64,000 nt of DNA from Flavimobilis sp052324925 (GCA_052324925.1 JBQPRE010000002.1); one strand, 5' to 3'; counted from the first letter of the stretch, positions 17,664-26,964 are shown. Made by a program: numbers and translations. The notes: generated from the sequence alone by a model not told the origin.

Positions 17664-18250
17664 CCATCCCGATCCCGACAGGCCAGCCCGTCAAGCGTCC
17701 GCTCGGCCCCGGCCTCATCGCGTTCATCATCATCGACGTCGTGCTGGTCCTGGGCGTCGTGATCGCCGCGATCATCGTTCTCGGTGGCGGAGGGGGCCCC
17801 GAGCGTCCCGGGGCGTCGCCCGCGGCCGGTCCATCCGGGGCGTCGGCGACGAGCTCGCAGCCGGGAGCCCCGGCGACGACCGCCGCACGGCCCGCTGGGA
17901 CGGACCAGCGCTTCGCCGCACCGTCGGGCAACATCATGTGCGACATCACGGCGGAGGGCGCGCGCTGCGGCATCGCGTCCCTCGCGCAGAAGCCTGCGCC
18001 CGTCGACGGCTGCGACGGCACGGTCGGCTTCGTCTATACCGTCGACGTCACCGGCAAGGTCGACGTCCCGTGCGTCCCCAAGAAGGACAAGCCGAAGAAG
18101 GCCGGCTCGAACGTCAACGTGCTCGGTTACGGACAGTCCTCGACCGCGTACGGATTCACGTGCACGTCTGAGGAGTCCGGTATGACGTGCGTGGACGACG
18201 CGACGGGCCGCGGCTTCGCCCTCGCGCGGGCAGGCGGCCGCTCGGTCTGA
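17660..18250 (+). CDS. Membrane-anchored Cys-rich extracytoplasmic protein (DUF6636-like)
   Basis: A 196-residue protein. A single N-terminal membrane helix (LIAFIIIDVVLVLGVVIAAI) is followed by a Gly/Pro/Ser/Ala linker and an extracytoplasmic domain. That domain has FAAPSGNIMCDI, GARCGI, VDGCDG, VPCVPK, YGFTCTSEES and GMTCVDDATGRGFALAR. The six Cys probably form disulfides. The pattern PSGNIxC...RC...GxGFxLxR resembles a family I associate with DUF6636; its function is unknown. ATGA overlap with the preceding DsbA-family gene suggests coupled expression. Confidence 0.75.
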   Translation: MTIPIPTGQPVKRPLGPGLIAFIIIDVVLVLGVVIAAIIVLGGGGGPERPGASPAAGPSGASATSSQPGAPATTAARPAGTDQRFAAPSGNIMCDITAEGARCGIASLAQKPAPVDGCDGTVGFVYTVDVTGKVDVPCVPKKDKPKKAGSNVNVLGYGQSSTAYGFTCTSEESGMTCVDDATGRGFALARAGGRSV

Positions 18251-18263
18251 CCGACGATGACGG

Positions 18264-18307
18264 ACGACGGAGGGCTCGGCACCGGATGGTGCCGAGCCCT
18301 CCGTCGT
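18264..18307. terminator. Bidirectional terminator between convergent genes
   Basis: A perfect 20-bp stem, acgacggagggctcggcacc (18264-18283), with loop ggat and its exact complement (18288-18307). It lies between the plus-strand DUF6636-like gene and the minus-strand M13 peptidase gene, only 5 bases from the latter's stop. Confidence 0.85.
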
Positions 18308-18311
18308 GTCG

Positions 18312-20315
18312 TCACCAGATGCGGACGCGCGCGCTGGGTGCGAGGTAGAGAGCGTCGTTCTCAGCGACGTCGAATGCCTCGTAGAACTCGTCGACGTTGC
18401 TCACGATGCCGTTGCAGCGGAACTCGGCGGGCGAGTGCGGGTCGATCGCCAGCAGGCGGATCGCCTCGGCGTCACGCGCCTTGGTGCGCCACACTTGGCC
18501 CCAGCCGAGGAACACGCGCTGGAGGCCGGTGAGCCCGTCGATGACGGGCGCCGAGGCGAGGTCGCCGCCGAGCGCGATGCGGTAGGCGGTGAGCGCGATC
18601 GAGAGGCCGCCGAGGTCGCCGATGTTCTCGCCGATGGTGAGTGCCCCGTTGACGCGGTGCTCGTCGCCGAGCTGCGCAGGCGAGAACGCGTCGTACTGCT
18701 CGATGAGCGCCTTGGTGCGTTCCTCGAACTTCGTCCTGTCGGCTTCGGTCCACCAGTCCTCGAGGCGGCCGGCCCCGTCGTACTTTGACCCCTGGTCGTC
18801 GAAGCCGTGGCCGATCTCGTGGCCGATGACTCCACCGATCCCGCCGTAGTTGACGGCGTCCTCGGCCTCGGGGTCGAAGAACGGCGGCTGGAGGATCGCC
18901 GCGGGGAAGACGATCTCGTTCATGCCGGAGTTGTAGTAGGCGTTGACCGTCTGCGGGGTCATGAACCACTCGTCGCGGTCGAGGGGCTTGCCGATCTTGC
19001 CGAGCTCGCGGTCGGTCTCGAATGCGTTCGCGCGCCGGACGTTGCCGACGAGGTCGGTCGCGTCGATCTCGAGGGATGAGTAGTCGAGCCAGCGGTCGGG
19101 GTAGCCGATCTTCGGGGTGAATGCGTCGAGCTTGGCGAGGGCCTTGACCTTCGTCTCTTCACCCATCCAGTCGAGGCCGGTGATGGACTCGCGGTACGCC
19201 TCGACGAGGTTGGCGACGAGCCGGTCCATGTGGGCCTTGTTGCCCGCGGGGAAGTGGCGCTCGACGTACACCTGGCCGACGGCTTCGCCGAGGGCGCCCT
19301 CGACGAGCGAGACGCCACGCTTCCACCGCTCGCGGATCTGCTCGGCGCCGGTGAGGGTGCGGCCGTAGAAGTCGAAGTTCGCCTCGACGAGCTCGTCGGT
19401 GAGGTAAGCGGCACGCGACGAGACGACCTGGGCGGCGAGCCACAGGCGCAGGTCGGTGATGTCGGTCTGCTCCCAGAGGGCGGCGAGGCCGGTCGCGAAC
19501 GAGGGTTCGCGCATGACGACGTCGTCGAGGGCGCCGGCAGGTGCGCCGAGCCCCTGGGCCCAGGCGTTCCAGTCAAGGCCGGGTGCGGACGCGGCGAGCT
19601 CGGCGAACGTCATGGGGTTGTAGGTGAGCTCGGCGTCGCGGTCGCGGACGACGTCCCAGTGGTGGCCGGCGAGGGCGGTCTCGAGCGCGACGACGCGCGC
19701 GGCAGCCGCGTCGGCGTCGGTGGCCGGGACGATGCCGCCGAGCGTGAGCATGCGTGCGACGTGCGGGGTGTAGGCGGCGAGGGCCTCGGCATGCTGCTCC
19801 TCGCGGTAGTAGGCCTCGTCGGGCAGGCCGAGGCCAGCCTGGAGGAGGTAGACGACGTACTTCTCGGGGTCGAGCGCGTCGTTGTCGACGTAGAGGCCGA
19901 GCGCGCCGGCGGCGCCGGTGCGCTGGAGCTCGCCGAGGGCACGGGCGAGCGAGGGCTTGTCCGTGGCGTCGTCGAGGAGTGCGAGGTCGGCGGCGAGGGG
20001 CGCGGTGCCGAGCGTCGCGATGCGCTCGGTGTCCATGAACGACGCGAAGAGCGCACCGATCTTTGTCGTGGTCTCGTCGACGCCCTCGGCGCCGGCGCGC
20101 TCGCCAGCCTCGAGGATGATGTCGCGGACCTGCTCCTCCGCGCGGTCGGCGAGCTCGCGGAATGCGCCGTCGCGAGCACGGTCGGCGGGGATCTCGTACG
20201 TCGTGAGCCAGCGGCCATTGACGTGGCGGAAGAGGTCGTCCTGCGGGCGGACGTCGGCGTCGAACGTCGACGCGTCGATCCCGGAGCGCAACGCAGCGGT
20301 GTTGTCGGTCGTCAT
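18312..20315 (-). CDS. pepO: M13-family zinc metalloendopeptidase (neprilysin/PepO type)
   Basis: A 667-residue M13 peptidase. VIGHEIGHGFDDQGSKYDGAG holds the HExxH zinc site and TIGENIGDLGGLS supplies the third ligand (ExxxD). NAYYNSGMNEIVFPAAILQ is the NAY substrate-binding block. The C-terminal SPAEFRCNGIVSNVDEFYEAF is typical, with a variant VRIW ending. There is no signal peptide, so it is likely a cytosolic oligopeptidase like lactococcal PepO. Full length for the family. Start is ATG at 20315. Confidence 0.92.
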   Translation of the reverse strand: MTTDNTAALRSGIDASTFDADVRPQDDLFRHVNGRWLTTYEIPADRARDGAFRELADRAEEQVRDIILEAGERAGAEGVDETTTKIGALFASFMDTERIATLGTAPLAADLALLDDATDKPSLARALGELQRTGAAGALGLYVDNDALDPEKYVVYLLQAGLGLPDEAYYREEQHAEALAAYTPHVARMLTLGGIVPATDADAAAARVVALETALAGHHWDVVRDRDAELTYNPMTFAELAASAPGLDWNAWAQGLGAPAGALDDVVMREPSFATGLAALWEQTDITDLRLWLAAQVVSSRAAYLTDELVEANFDFYGRTLTGAEQIRERWKRGVSLVEGALGEAVGQVYVERHFPAGNKAHMDRLVANLVEAYRESITGLDWMGEETKVKALAKLDAFTPKIGYPDRWLDYSSLEIDATDLVGNVRRANAFETDRELGKIGKPLDRDEWFMTPQTVNAYYNSGMNEIVFPAAILQPPFFDPEAEDAVNYGGIGGVIGHEIGHGFDDQGSKYDGAGRLEDWWTEADRTKFEERTKALIEQYDAFSPAQLGDEHRVNGALTIGENIGDLGGLSIALTAYRIALGGDLASAPVIDGLTGLQRVFLGWGQVWRTKARDAEAIRLLAIDPHSPAEFRCNGIVSNVDEFYEAFDVAENDALYLAPSARVRIW

Positions 20316-20358
20316 ACGCTCACCCTATGCCGGGCCACGGACAACCACGCCGTTGTCG

Positions 20359-21093
20359 TCAGTGCCCGGTGTCCTCCTCGGCCCCGGCCTCCGAGGTGAC
20401 GCGGCTGGCGAACGCAGCGGTCACGCTGCTCTCGGTGAGTGTGAGCCTGATGCGACTCCCGGACGTGTCACTGACCGTGAACGTGCCGTCAGAACCGCGT
20501 TCGGCGCCGAGCGCCTCAAGCTCGGTGCGGACGGCCTCGGCGGGCAGGAGCAGAGACGTCGCGACGCCGACCTGCAACGTGTCTCCCGTGACGGCGTCGC
20601 GGGGGAAGGCGAGCAACGAGGTGGTGTTCCCGTCGACAAGCAGGACCGTCTCCCGGGTCGCGGCCCACGTGCGGTCGTCCGTGGCGTTGACGTCGAACCG
20701 CGTGCCCGCGTGGATGACGGTGAACCGCGAGCCGCCGTCGACGGTCGAGCCGCTCGGGTAGGCGGTCTTGAGGATCGCGAGCAGCTCGGTTGCGCTCGCG
20801 TCCGGCTGGAACGTGTACGTGTCGCCGCCGGCGTACACGCGGCGGTGCGTGACGTCGAAGGAGAAGTCGGCGGCCGTGTCGTCGAGCGCCGTGACGAAGA
20901 CGGACGTGTGCTTCTCCCAGAGGCCGAGGCCTGAGCCGACGACGTAGCCGACGCCGCCGAGGAGCGCGACGGCGGCCACGACCGTGGCCATCCCGAGCGA
21001 CGTCCGCTGCCGGAAGGCCCGGGGGGCGAGCGCGGCTGCGGCGATCGCCGCGAGGACGGCGAGGGCGAGCGCTGCGACCTTGAGTGGTTCCAT
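20359..21093 (-). CDS. Uncharacterised membrane-anchored protein
   Basis: A 244-residue protein with two N-terminal hydrophobic helices (VAALALAVLAAIAAAALAP and MATVVAAVALLGGVGYVVGS), then an approximately 190-residue soluble domain that is beta-rich by composition (YTFQPDASATELLAILKTAY, GSRFTVIHAGTRFDVNATDD). No catalytic motif is recognised. The start is ATG at 21093. It stands alone on the minus strand between the M13 peptidase and divergent rpiB. Confidence 0.7.
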   Translation of the reverse strand: MEPLKVAALALAVLAAIAAAALAPRAFRQRTSLGMATVVAAVALLGGVGYVVGSGLGLWEKHTSVFVTALDDTAADFSFDVTHRRVYAGGDTYTFQPDASATELLAILKTAYPSGSTVDGGSRFTVIHAGTRFDVNATDDRTWAATRETVLLVDGNTTSLLAFPRDAVTGDTLQVGVATSLLLPAEAVRTELEALGAERGSDGTFTVSDTSGSRIRLTLTESSVTAAFASRVTSEAGAEEDTGH

Positions 21094-21279
21094 CGTGGGC
21101 TCCGGCGGTTCAGGTGACGAGAGAAGATGCCCCCGATAGGGCTGTGACCAGCGAAGCAGACCTGCGACGGGCGGTCCATGACTACAGCGTCACGATGAGG
21201 CAACTTTGTGCGTCCCGAGAGGTTCGCACGGCTGCGCGGTGTGGCCCCGTCGCAAGCGCCGATACGGCAAGATGGACCC

Positions 21280-21729
21280 ATGCGCGTCCACCTCGCCTCC
21301 GACCATGCGGGCTTCGGCCTGAAGTCCCACCTCCTCACGTACCTCGCTGCCCAGGGTCACGACGTCGTCGACCACGGAGCGTTCGAGTACGACGCCGAGG
21401 ACGACTACCCGGCCTTCTGCATCGCCGCGGGCGAGGCAGTCGTCGCGGAGCCCGGCTCGCTCGGCGTCGTCATTGGCGGCTCGGGCAACGGCGAGCAGAT
21501 CGCCGCGAACAAGGTCGACGGCGTGCGCGCCGCGCTCGCGTGGAGTGTCGAGACCGCGAGGCTCGGCCGCCAGCACAATGACGCGAATGTCATCGCGATC
21601 GGCGAGCGTCAGCACACGATCGAGGAGGCGACGACGTTCGTCGAGGCCTTCCTCGCGGAGCCGTTCTCAGGTGCGGAGCGTCACCAGCGTCGTATCGACC
21701 AGCTCGCGGCGTACGAGTCCGCGCGCTGA
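21280..21729 (+). CDS. rpiB: Ribose-5-phosphate isomerase B
   Basis: A 149-residue RpiB that interconverts ribose-5-phosphate and ribulose-5-phosphate. ASDHAGFGLK starts the fold, GGSGNGEQIAANKVDGVRAA is the catalytic loop and QHNDANVIAIGER follows. The loop has Ser-Gly-Asn-Gly-Glu where many RpiB have a Thr-Gly-Ile/Cys arrangement, so it resembles the M. tuberculosis type, in which a Glu rather than a Cys acts as base. Three bases separate its stop from the nei gene, so they are probably co-transcribed. Confidence 0.93.
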   Translation: MRVHLASDHAGFGLKSHLLTYLAAQGHDVVDHGAFEYDAEDDYPAFCIAAGEAVVAEPGSLGVVIGGSGNGEQIAANKVDGVRAALAWSVETARLGRQHNDANVIAIGERQHTIEEATTFVEAFLAEPFSGAERHQRRIDQLAAYESAR

Positions 21730-21732
21730 GTC

Positions 21733-22767
21733 ATGCCTGAGGGGCACACCGTCCACCGCCTCGCGCGGACGTTCGACGCGCTCTTCTCCGGGCAGGCGTT
21801 GCGTGTGAGCAGCCCGCAGGGGCGGTTTGCCGCAGGCGCGGAGCGGCTCGACGGCCTCACGCTCGTCCGGTCCGAGGCGTGGGGCAAGCACATGTTCGCG
21901 GGCTTCGCTCGTGTGGCTCCGGCCACGGCCGACGCACGCGCACGCGTGCCGATGGACGAGCTCACGTGGCTCCGCGTCCACCTGGGCCTGTACGGGTCGT
22001 GGACGTTTGCGGGCGACTCCTCGACGTCGGTCGTGCATGCGATCGGCGCACCGCGGCGCCGGGTCGGGGAGCGTGAGCACGCGCTGCCCGCGCTGGCTAC
22101 GCCCGTCCCGATCTCGACGGTTGCGCGCGCAGACGCGCCCGACGGCGACGGCTTCGTCCCGCCTGCGCCGCGCGGTCAGGTGCGGGTGCGAGTCCTCGGC
22201 GACCACGCCGTCGCGGACCTCACGGGCCCTTCGGCGTGCGAGGTTCTCGACGCTGACGGCGTCGCCGCGGTCCTGCGCCGCCTCGGGCCTGACCCGTTGC
22301 GGCCTGACGCGGACCCCGAACGATGGGTCGACCGGGTCGTGCGGTCTCGCTCCGAGGTGGGCCTCCTCCTCATGGACCAGTCCGTCGTCGCCGGTGTCGG
22401 CAACATCTACCGGGCCGAGGTGCTCTTCCGGGCCGGGCTCAACCCGGCGACGCGGGGCAGCGCGGTCCCGCGCGAGATGCTGCGCGCGATCTGGGACGAC
22501 CTCGTCGTCCTCATGAACGACGGTGTGGCCACGGGCCGCATCGTCACGACGCGCCCCGAGCACCGCGGCCTGGGCCATGAGCTCGGGCGTATGGACCCGC
22601 GTCGAGTCCGGCAGAACACCGACGACGATCCAGGCGTCGTCCCGCGTGAGGAGTCGTTCTACGTCTACCACCGCGAAGGGTTGGCGTGCCGGGTCTGCGG
22701 GGCGGTCGTCCTCGTGCGCGACGCGGCGGGGCGCACGCTCTTCTGGTGCCCGTCCTGCCAGGCCTGA
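21733..22767 (+). CDS. nei: Fpg/Nei-family DNA glycosylase (endonuclease VIII type)
   Basis: A 344-residue base-excision repair glycosylase/AP lyase. MPEGHTVHRLAR carries the catalytic N-terminal Pro2-Glu3, with His-Thr after it marking the Nei rather than Fpg branch. DQSVVAGVGNIYRAEVLFRA is the helix-two-turn-helix, and CRVCGAVVLVRDAAGRTLFW followed by CPSCQ forms the zinc finger. It is longer than E. coli Nei (263) because of an insertion around residues 120-150, a common actinobacterial trait. It lies directly after rpiB. Confidence 0.9.
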   Translation: MPEGHTVHRLARTFDALFSGQALRVSSPQGRFAAGAERLDGLTLVRSEAWGKHMFAGFARVAPATADARARVPMDELTWLRVHLGLYGSWTFAGDSSTSVVHAIGAPRRRVGEREHALPALATPVPISTVARADAPDGDGFVPPAPRGQVRVRVLGDHAVADLTGPSACEVLDADGVAAVLRRLGPDPLRPDADPERWVDRVVRSRSEVGLLLMDQSVVAGVGNIYRAEVLFRAGLNPATRGSAVPREMLRAIWDDLVVLMNDGVATGRIVTTRPEHRGLGHELGRMDPRRVRQNTDDDPGVVPREESFYVYHREGLACRVCGAVVLVRDAAGRTLFWCPSCQA

Positions 22768-22858
22768 GGCACCCCAGCTCCAGCGCTGAGCGCTCGTCAC
22801 CCGTCTCCCGTCGCCTGTGACGTGCGGCGCGACCCCCGCGTCCGTTGCCGACGCAGCC

Positions 22859-24193
22859 TCAGAACACGTGCGACGCCGAGGGTGCGACGGGCCAGCCGAA
22901 CGCAGCTGACGCCGACGCGAGGGCGCCCGCGCGCACCTCGGTGACGAGCCCCGCGAGGCCGAGGGCCGCGAGGGTCTGGCCGCCGAGGTAGGCAGCGCCC
23001 AGCGTCCCGACATCGAGCCGCAGGTCGGCCACGTCGTCTGTCCGTGTCACCTCGGGCTCGGCAAACGCCGTGGCCCGCACCCGGTAGGACCCCGTGTTCT
23101 GCGGCCGTACGGTGTCGCTCACCGCGAGCACGACGTCGACGTCCGCCTGGTAGCGGCGCGCTGCGAGCGCGCCGGCGACGTCGACGAGCCGCACCCACAC
23201 GTTGTCCGCTCGCTTCGTGGCGGCTACGCGGGGGTCGACGAGGAGCCCGAGGATCGCGTCGTCAGGCGGCAGGAGGAAGCTTGTCGTCGTGGCCATGAGG
23301 TCAAGGTCGAGCAGAACGGTCCACAGGTCGTGCGCTGCGGCGGCGTCGAGCGCCACGACCTCACCGAGCTGGACGTTCCCGCGGGGTCCCTCGTCGGCCC
23401 ACGTGACGTCGCGGCGCAGGGTCGCGTAGCCGCGCGGCTCACCGTCACGTTCGACGACGACGATGCGGCGGGCTTCCTTGCCGTTGCGTCCCAGCGGGTC
23501 GTCGAGCAGGAGCCTGCGCGCGAGGTGCGGGTCGTCGCGACCCACCCAGCCTGGACGGTTGAGCAGGGCGCCGTGGGGCCCGGTGACGCCGAGCGGGTGC
23601 CGTCCGGCCTCACGGTGAACCGACTCGACGAGGGTTCCGTGGCGATCGGGGTCGGCGATCTCGATCCGGACGGAGTGCGTGCCTGCGCCGGCGACGGGGT
23701 GCAACCGCGAGCCGCGGGGGATCGTCAGTCGCACGTCGTAGGCCGCGAGCCCGTATCCGAACCGGCCGTAGATCCCGGCCTCGGCGGCGAAGAGCGCGGA
23801 GATGGTCTCGCCGCGCTCGGCGCAGTCGTTGAGGTGCGCAAGGATCATGGCGCGCAGGAGCCCGCGGCGGCGGTGCTGCGGGTGCACGCCGACCCACGTG
23901 AGGCCTCCGACGGGCGTCTCGGCGCCGGGAACGGGGAAGCGGTCGAACGCGTAGGAGCCGTGGAGCGCGACGAGCTCGTTGCTTGCGGGTGCGGCCCCGT
24001 CGATCGGGACGGCGGCGGGGTCGGGGGCGTCGGGCACGATTCCCGTGAACCGTGTCCAGTCCATGGGGAACTCCGTCTGCGCCCACTGCTCGGGAGTTGT
24101 TCCCGACGGGAAGGACCAGAGGTCGAGCTCGAACGCGGCCGCGCGGAAGGAATCGTCGAGCGGCTGGAAGCGGTAACCGTCGGGGAGGCTCAT
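22859..24193 (-). CDS. GNAT acetyltransferase of the Eis type
   Basis: A 444-residue protein with the Eis architecture: an N-terminal GNAT domain containing LTWVGVHPQHRRRGLLRAMI (acetyl-CoA pyrophosphate loop, RRRG), a second GNAT-like domain, and a C-terminal sterol-carrier-like domain. The last residue is Phe, and a C-terminal carboxylate serves as base in Eis (MSHVF-like ending here SASHVF). The mycobacterial homologue acetylates amines including aminoglycosides; the native substrate here is unknown. Start is ATG at 24193. Confidence 0.85.
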   Translation of the reverse strand: MSLPDGYRFQPLDDSFRAAAFELDLWSFPSGTTPEQWAQTEFPMDWTRFTGIVPDAPDPAAVPIDGAAPASNELVALHGSYAFDRFPVPGAETPVGGLTWVGVHPQHRRRGLLRAMILAHLNDCAERGETISALFAAEAGIYGRFGYGLAAYDVRLTIPRGSRLHPVAGAGTHSVRIEIADPDRHGTLVESVHREAGRHPLGVTGPHGALLNRPGWVGRDDPHLARRLLLDDPLGRNGKEARRIVVVERDGEPRGYATLRRDVTWADEGPRGNVQLGEVVALDAAAAHDLWTVLLDLDLMATTTSFLLPPDDAILGLLVDPRVAATKRADNVWVRLVDVAGALAARRYQADVDVVLAVSDTVRPQNTGSYRVRATAFAEPEVTRTDDVADLRLDVGTLGAAYLGGQTLAALGLAGLVTEVRAGALASASAAFGWPVAPSASHVF

Positions 24194-24260
24194 GGGTTCA
24201 CCTTGTCACCGGCATGCAGCGCCCGCGAGGGAATAACGCTGTGCGCGGTACCCTCGCCCC

Positions 24261-24680
24261 GTGGACACGGAGTACGTTGACGCGGTGCTCGACGTCGTCG
24301 ACCTTGTCCCGCCCGGGTGTGCGACGACGTACGGCGACGTCGCGGCGGTCGTCGTCTCGATGCTGGGCCGTGGCGGGCCGCGGCTCGTCGGGACGGCGCT
24401 GCGGGAGGGCGGGGGCGCGGTTGCGTGGTGGCGCGTCGTGAGGGCCGACGGTGACCCGCCCGCGCACAAGCGTGCGGAGGCGCTCGCCCTCCTGCGTGAG
24501 GAGGGCTGCCCCATCCGTGGGGGCGGGCGCGTCGATCTTGCTCGGGCGCGCGCGGACCTCAGGGCGCTCGTCGCTGCTGCCGAGTCGGGGCGCGAACTGG
24601 CTGGTGGCGCGAGCCATGCGGCCGGGGCTGGCACGCCTCTCAGAAAAGAGATGGACGTCACCGGGCGGGTTGGGGAATAG
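24261..24680 (+). CDS. Alkyltransferase-like (ATL) protein, MGMT-family DNA-binding domain
   Basis: A 139-residue member of the Ada/MGMT C-terminal DNA-binding family. LVPPGCATTYGDVAAVV and GPRLVGTALREGG match the HTH region. At the position of the alkyl-acceptor Pro-Cys-His-Arg motif the protein has VAWWRVVRADG, so the nucleophilic Cys is replaced by Trp. That is the defining feature of ATL proteins, which flag O6-alkylguanine for nucleotide excision repair. The last 25 residues are unconserved. Divergent from the Eis-like gene. Confidence 0.85.
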   Translation: MDTEYVDAVLDVVDLVPPGCATTYGDVAAVVVSMLGRGGPRLVGTALREGGGAVAWWRVVRADGDPPAHKRAEALALLREEGCPIRGGGRVDLARARADLRALVAAAESGRELAGGASHAAGAGTPLRKEMDVTGRVGE

Positions 24681-25096
24681 TTTCGTGGGTCGCCCTGTTG
24701 GACAGGGTGACAGCGACGAGTCGCACGTGTGCCGCCCTCACGGGAAGGCCGCGGTGCGCTTGCCGCGCTGGGCGTCAGTTCCTCCGTCAGCGTCGCACGG
24801 GAGGTTCGGGACGCATCGGCGTGTGGTTGCCCGGGTCGGATGGCCCGGACCAGCCCACGGTCCGAGTGCAGCATGGTGACGGTCCCGAACAGCTCGGGAC
24901 GGTTCAACGACCGGGATGATGACAACCGCCGGTCCGGGCACCGTGACGCGACGCAAGAGCGCTCGGGCGCCCGACCCCCAGGGGCCGGGCGCCCGAGGTG
25001 TTTCCCCGCAGCCTCACCCCGCCCCATCCTCATCGCGCGTCATCTGTCCCGGGCCCCTGCGCCCCAGTGCTCCATCCGCCTCCGGGCACCTCGCGG
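24681..25096. other. Intergenic region between convergent genes
   Basis: 416 bases with no supported gene. Short overlapping frames here lack start signals and family resemblance. The only clear structure is the hairpin at 24962-24997. Confidence 0.6.
24962..24997. terminator. GC-rich hairpin
   Basis: ctcgggcgcccg (24962-24973) pairs with cgggcgcccgag (24986-24997); the loop can pair further. It lies between the convergent ATL and LLM oxidoreductase genes and probably terminates the latter. Confidence 0.65.
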
Positions 25097-26203
25097 TCAC
25101 TCGGCGGGCCGCGCGGGCAGGAGGGGGGAGGTCGGGGAGAGGAGGGCCTGCCACGTCGTCGGGTCGCTCTGGAGGAGCATGGTCGTGACCGCGGTCGCCT
25201 CCCAGTCGCGCAGGCGCGCGGCGACATCGTCGACCGTGCCGACCAGAGCGACGTCCTGCACGAGCTCAAGAGGAACGGCTGCCGCCGCCTCGTCGGTGCG
25301 GCCCGCGAGGTAGAGGCTCTGGATCTCCTCGCACACCTCGCGGTACCCGAGGCGTGCGACAGCGTCGAGGTGGAAGTTCGCGCCTTGGGCCCCCATGCCG
25401 CCGACGTAGAGGGCGAGGTGGGGACGCACGACGTCGGCGGCCTCGTCGATCGAGTCGCGGACGACGGCGGGAACGGACGCGCAGACCTCGAACTTCTCAC
25501 GCGGCCGCAGCGATCCGGAGCGTCGCGCGAGTCCCTCCTCGAGCGGGGCGCGCAGCTCGGCGTCGAGCCGGGGCGCGTAGAACGCGGGCAGCCACCCGTC
25601 GGCGATCTCGCCTGCGAGCGCGACGTTGCGCGGCCCCTCGGCTGCGAGGTGGATCGGCAGGTCGGCGCGCAGGGGGCGCACCGTCGAGCGCAGGGCCTTG
25701 CCAAGGCCGGTGGGTTCGGCGTCGCGCGCGCGCCGGGGAGCGTCACGGCCAAGAGGTTCGGCGGGTGCGGGCAGCGGCAGGCGGATGAAGTCGCCGTCGG
25801 CGGTGACGGGGGCCTCGCGGCGCAGGACGTCGCGGACGACCTGGATGTACTCGCGGGTGTGGGCGAGAGGCCTGCGGTAGGGCTGGCCGTACCAGCCCTC
25901 GACGACCTGGGGTCCTGAGGCGCCGAGGCCGAGGACGAAGCGTCCGCCTGAGAGGTGGTCGAGTGTGAGGGCGGCCATCGCCGTGGCCGCGGGGGTGCGG
26001 GCGTACATCTGGGCGATCGCGGTTCCGAGGCGGACGTTGTGCGTCGCCGAGCCCCACCATGCGAGGGGGGTGAGGGCGTCGGAGCCGTAGGCTTCTGCGG
26101 TCCAGACGGAGTCGAGGCCGGCTGCGTCGGCCGCGCGCACGGCGTCGGCGGCTCCTGCGGGCGGTCGTGCGGGCCAGTAGCCAAGGTGCATGCCGAGACG
26201 CAT
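25097..26203 (-). CDS. LLM-class (F420-type) flavin oxidoreductase
   Basis: A 368-residue luciferase-like TIM-barrel protein. MRLGMHLGYWPA, LDSVWTAEAYGSDALTPLAW, VRLGTAIAQMYARTPAATAM and RFVLGLGASGPQVVEGWYG are standard blocks of F420-dependent LLM oxidoreductases (MER/F420-glucose-6-phosphate dehydrogenase group). The cofactor assignment is by family. Single gene; start is ATG at 26203. Substrate unknown. Confidence 0.88.
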   Translation of the reverse strand: MRLGMHLGYWPARPPAGAADAVRAADAAGLDSVWTAEAYGSDALTPLAWWGSATHNVRLGTAIAQMYARTPAATAMAALTLDHLSGGRFVLGLGASGPQVVEGWYGQPYRRPLAHTREYIQVVRDVLRREAPVTADGDFIRLPLPAPAEPLGRDAPRRARDAEPTGLGKALRSTVRPLRADLPIHLAAEGPRNVALAGEIADGWLPAFYAPRLDAELRAPLEEGLARRSGSLRPREKFEVCASVPAVVRDSIDEAADVVRPHLALYVGGMGAQGANFHLDAVARLGYREVCEEIQSLYLAGRTDEAAAAVPLELVQDVALVGTVDDVAARLRDWEATAVTTMLLQSDPTTWQALLSPTSPLLPARPAE

Positions 26204-26294
26204 GGGGTCTCCCCGGGGCGTGGTTCGGGCGCCGTCGCCCGAAGTTGTCCAGGACCCAGGGTCTCAGGTATTGGTGGTGCGCGCTACGGCCCGC

Positions 26295-26900
26295 TCAGAT
26301 CATGTACTCGATAGCCTGCGACGGGTCCTCGAGCACGCGACGGTTGCGCTCGGCGGCCTCGCTCGGCGTCGCGAGCCGGATCTGGGCGGGGACGCCGACG
26401 GCGACGGCCCCCGCGGGGACGTCCTTGACGACGACCGCGTTCGCGCCGATCTGCGCATCGTCACCGATCCACACTGGGCCGAGGATCTTCGCGCCCGCGC
26501 CGACGACGACGCGATTGCCGACCGTCGGGTGACGCTTGCCGTGCGTCATGGTCCGGCCGCCGAGCGTGACGTTGTGGAACAGCAGGACGTCGTCGCCCAC
26601 GACGGCTGTCTGGCCGATGACGATGCCCATGCCGTGGTCGATGAAGAGGCGTCGCCCCAGCTGCGCACCCGGATGGATCTCGACGCCCGTCACGGATCGG
26701 CTCATCTGCGAGATGAGCCTGGCGGGCAGGCGGAGCAGGGGGTTGCGCCACATGCGGTGGCTCACCCGGTGCACCCACAGTGCGTGGAGGCCAGGGTAGG
26801 CGAGTGCAACCTCGAGCCGCGTGCGGGCAGCGGGGTCTCGGTCGCGGGCGACCTGGAGATCCTCACGGAGGATCGACCAGGCGCGGCGTGGCAGGGCCAC
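26295..26900 (-). CDS. cysE: Serine O-acetyltransferase (CysE)
   Basis: A 201-residue left-handed beta-helix enzyme that converts L-serine and acetyl-CoA to O-acetylserine for cysteine synthesis. VTGVEIHPGAQLGRRLFIDH, GIVIGQTAVVGDDVLLFHNV and TLGGRTMTHGKRHPTVG show hexapeptide repeats with the catalytic His. The GTG at 26900 is chosen because GGAAGGAG lies just upstream. It is 64 bases downstream of cysK on the same strand, so they form an operon. The C-terminus (SQAIEYMI) ends in Ile, as needed for docking in CysK in the cysteine synthase complex. Confidence 0.93.
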   Translation of the reverse strand: MALPRRAWSILREDLQVARDRDPAARTRLEVALAYPGLHALWVHRVSHRMWRNPLLRLPARLISQMSRSVTGVEIHPGAQLGRRLFIDHGMGIVIGQTAVVGDDVLLFHNVTLGGRTMTHGKRHPTVGNRVVVGAGAKILGPVWIGDDAQIGANAVVVKDVPAGAVAVGVPAQIRLATPSEAAERNRRVLEDPSQAIEYMI

Positions 26901-26964
26901 GGCGCTCCTTCCGGAGTGGTGGTGCGGACCCCGGCGGCGCGCGTGCGCGCCGCCGGGGAAGGTG

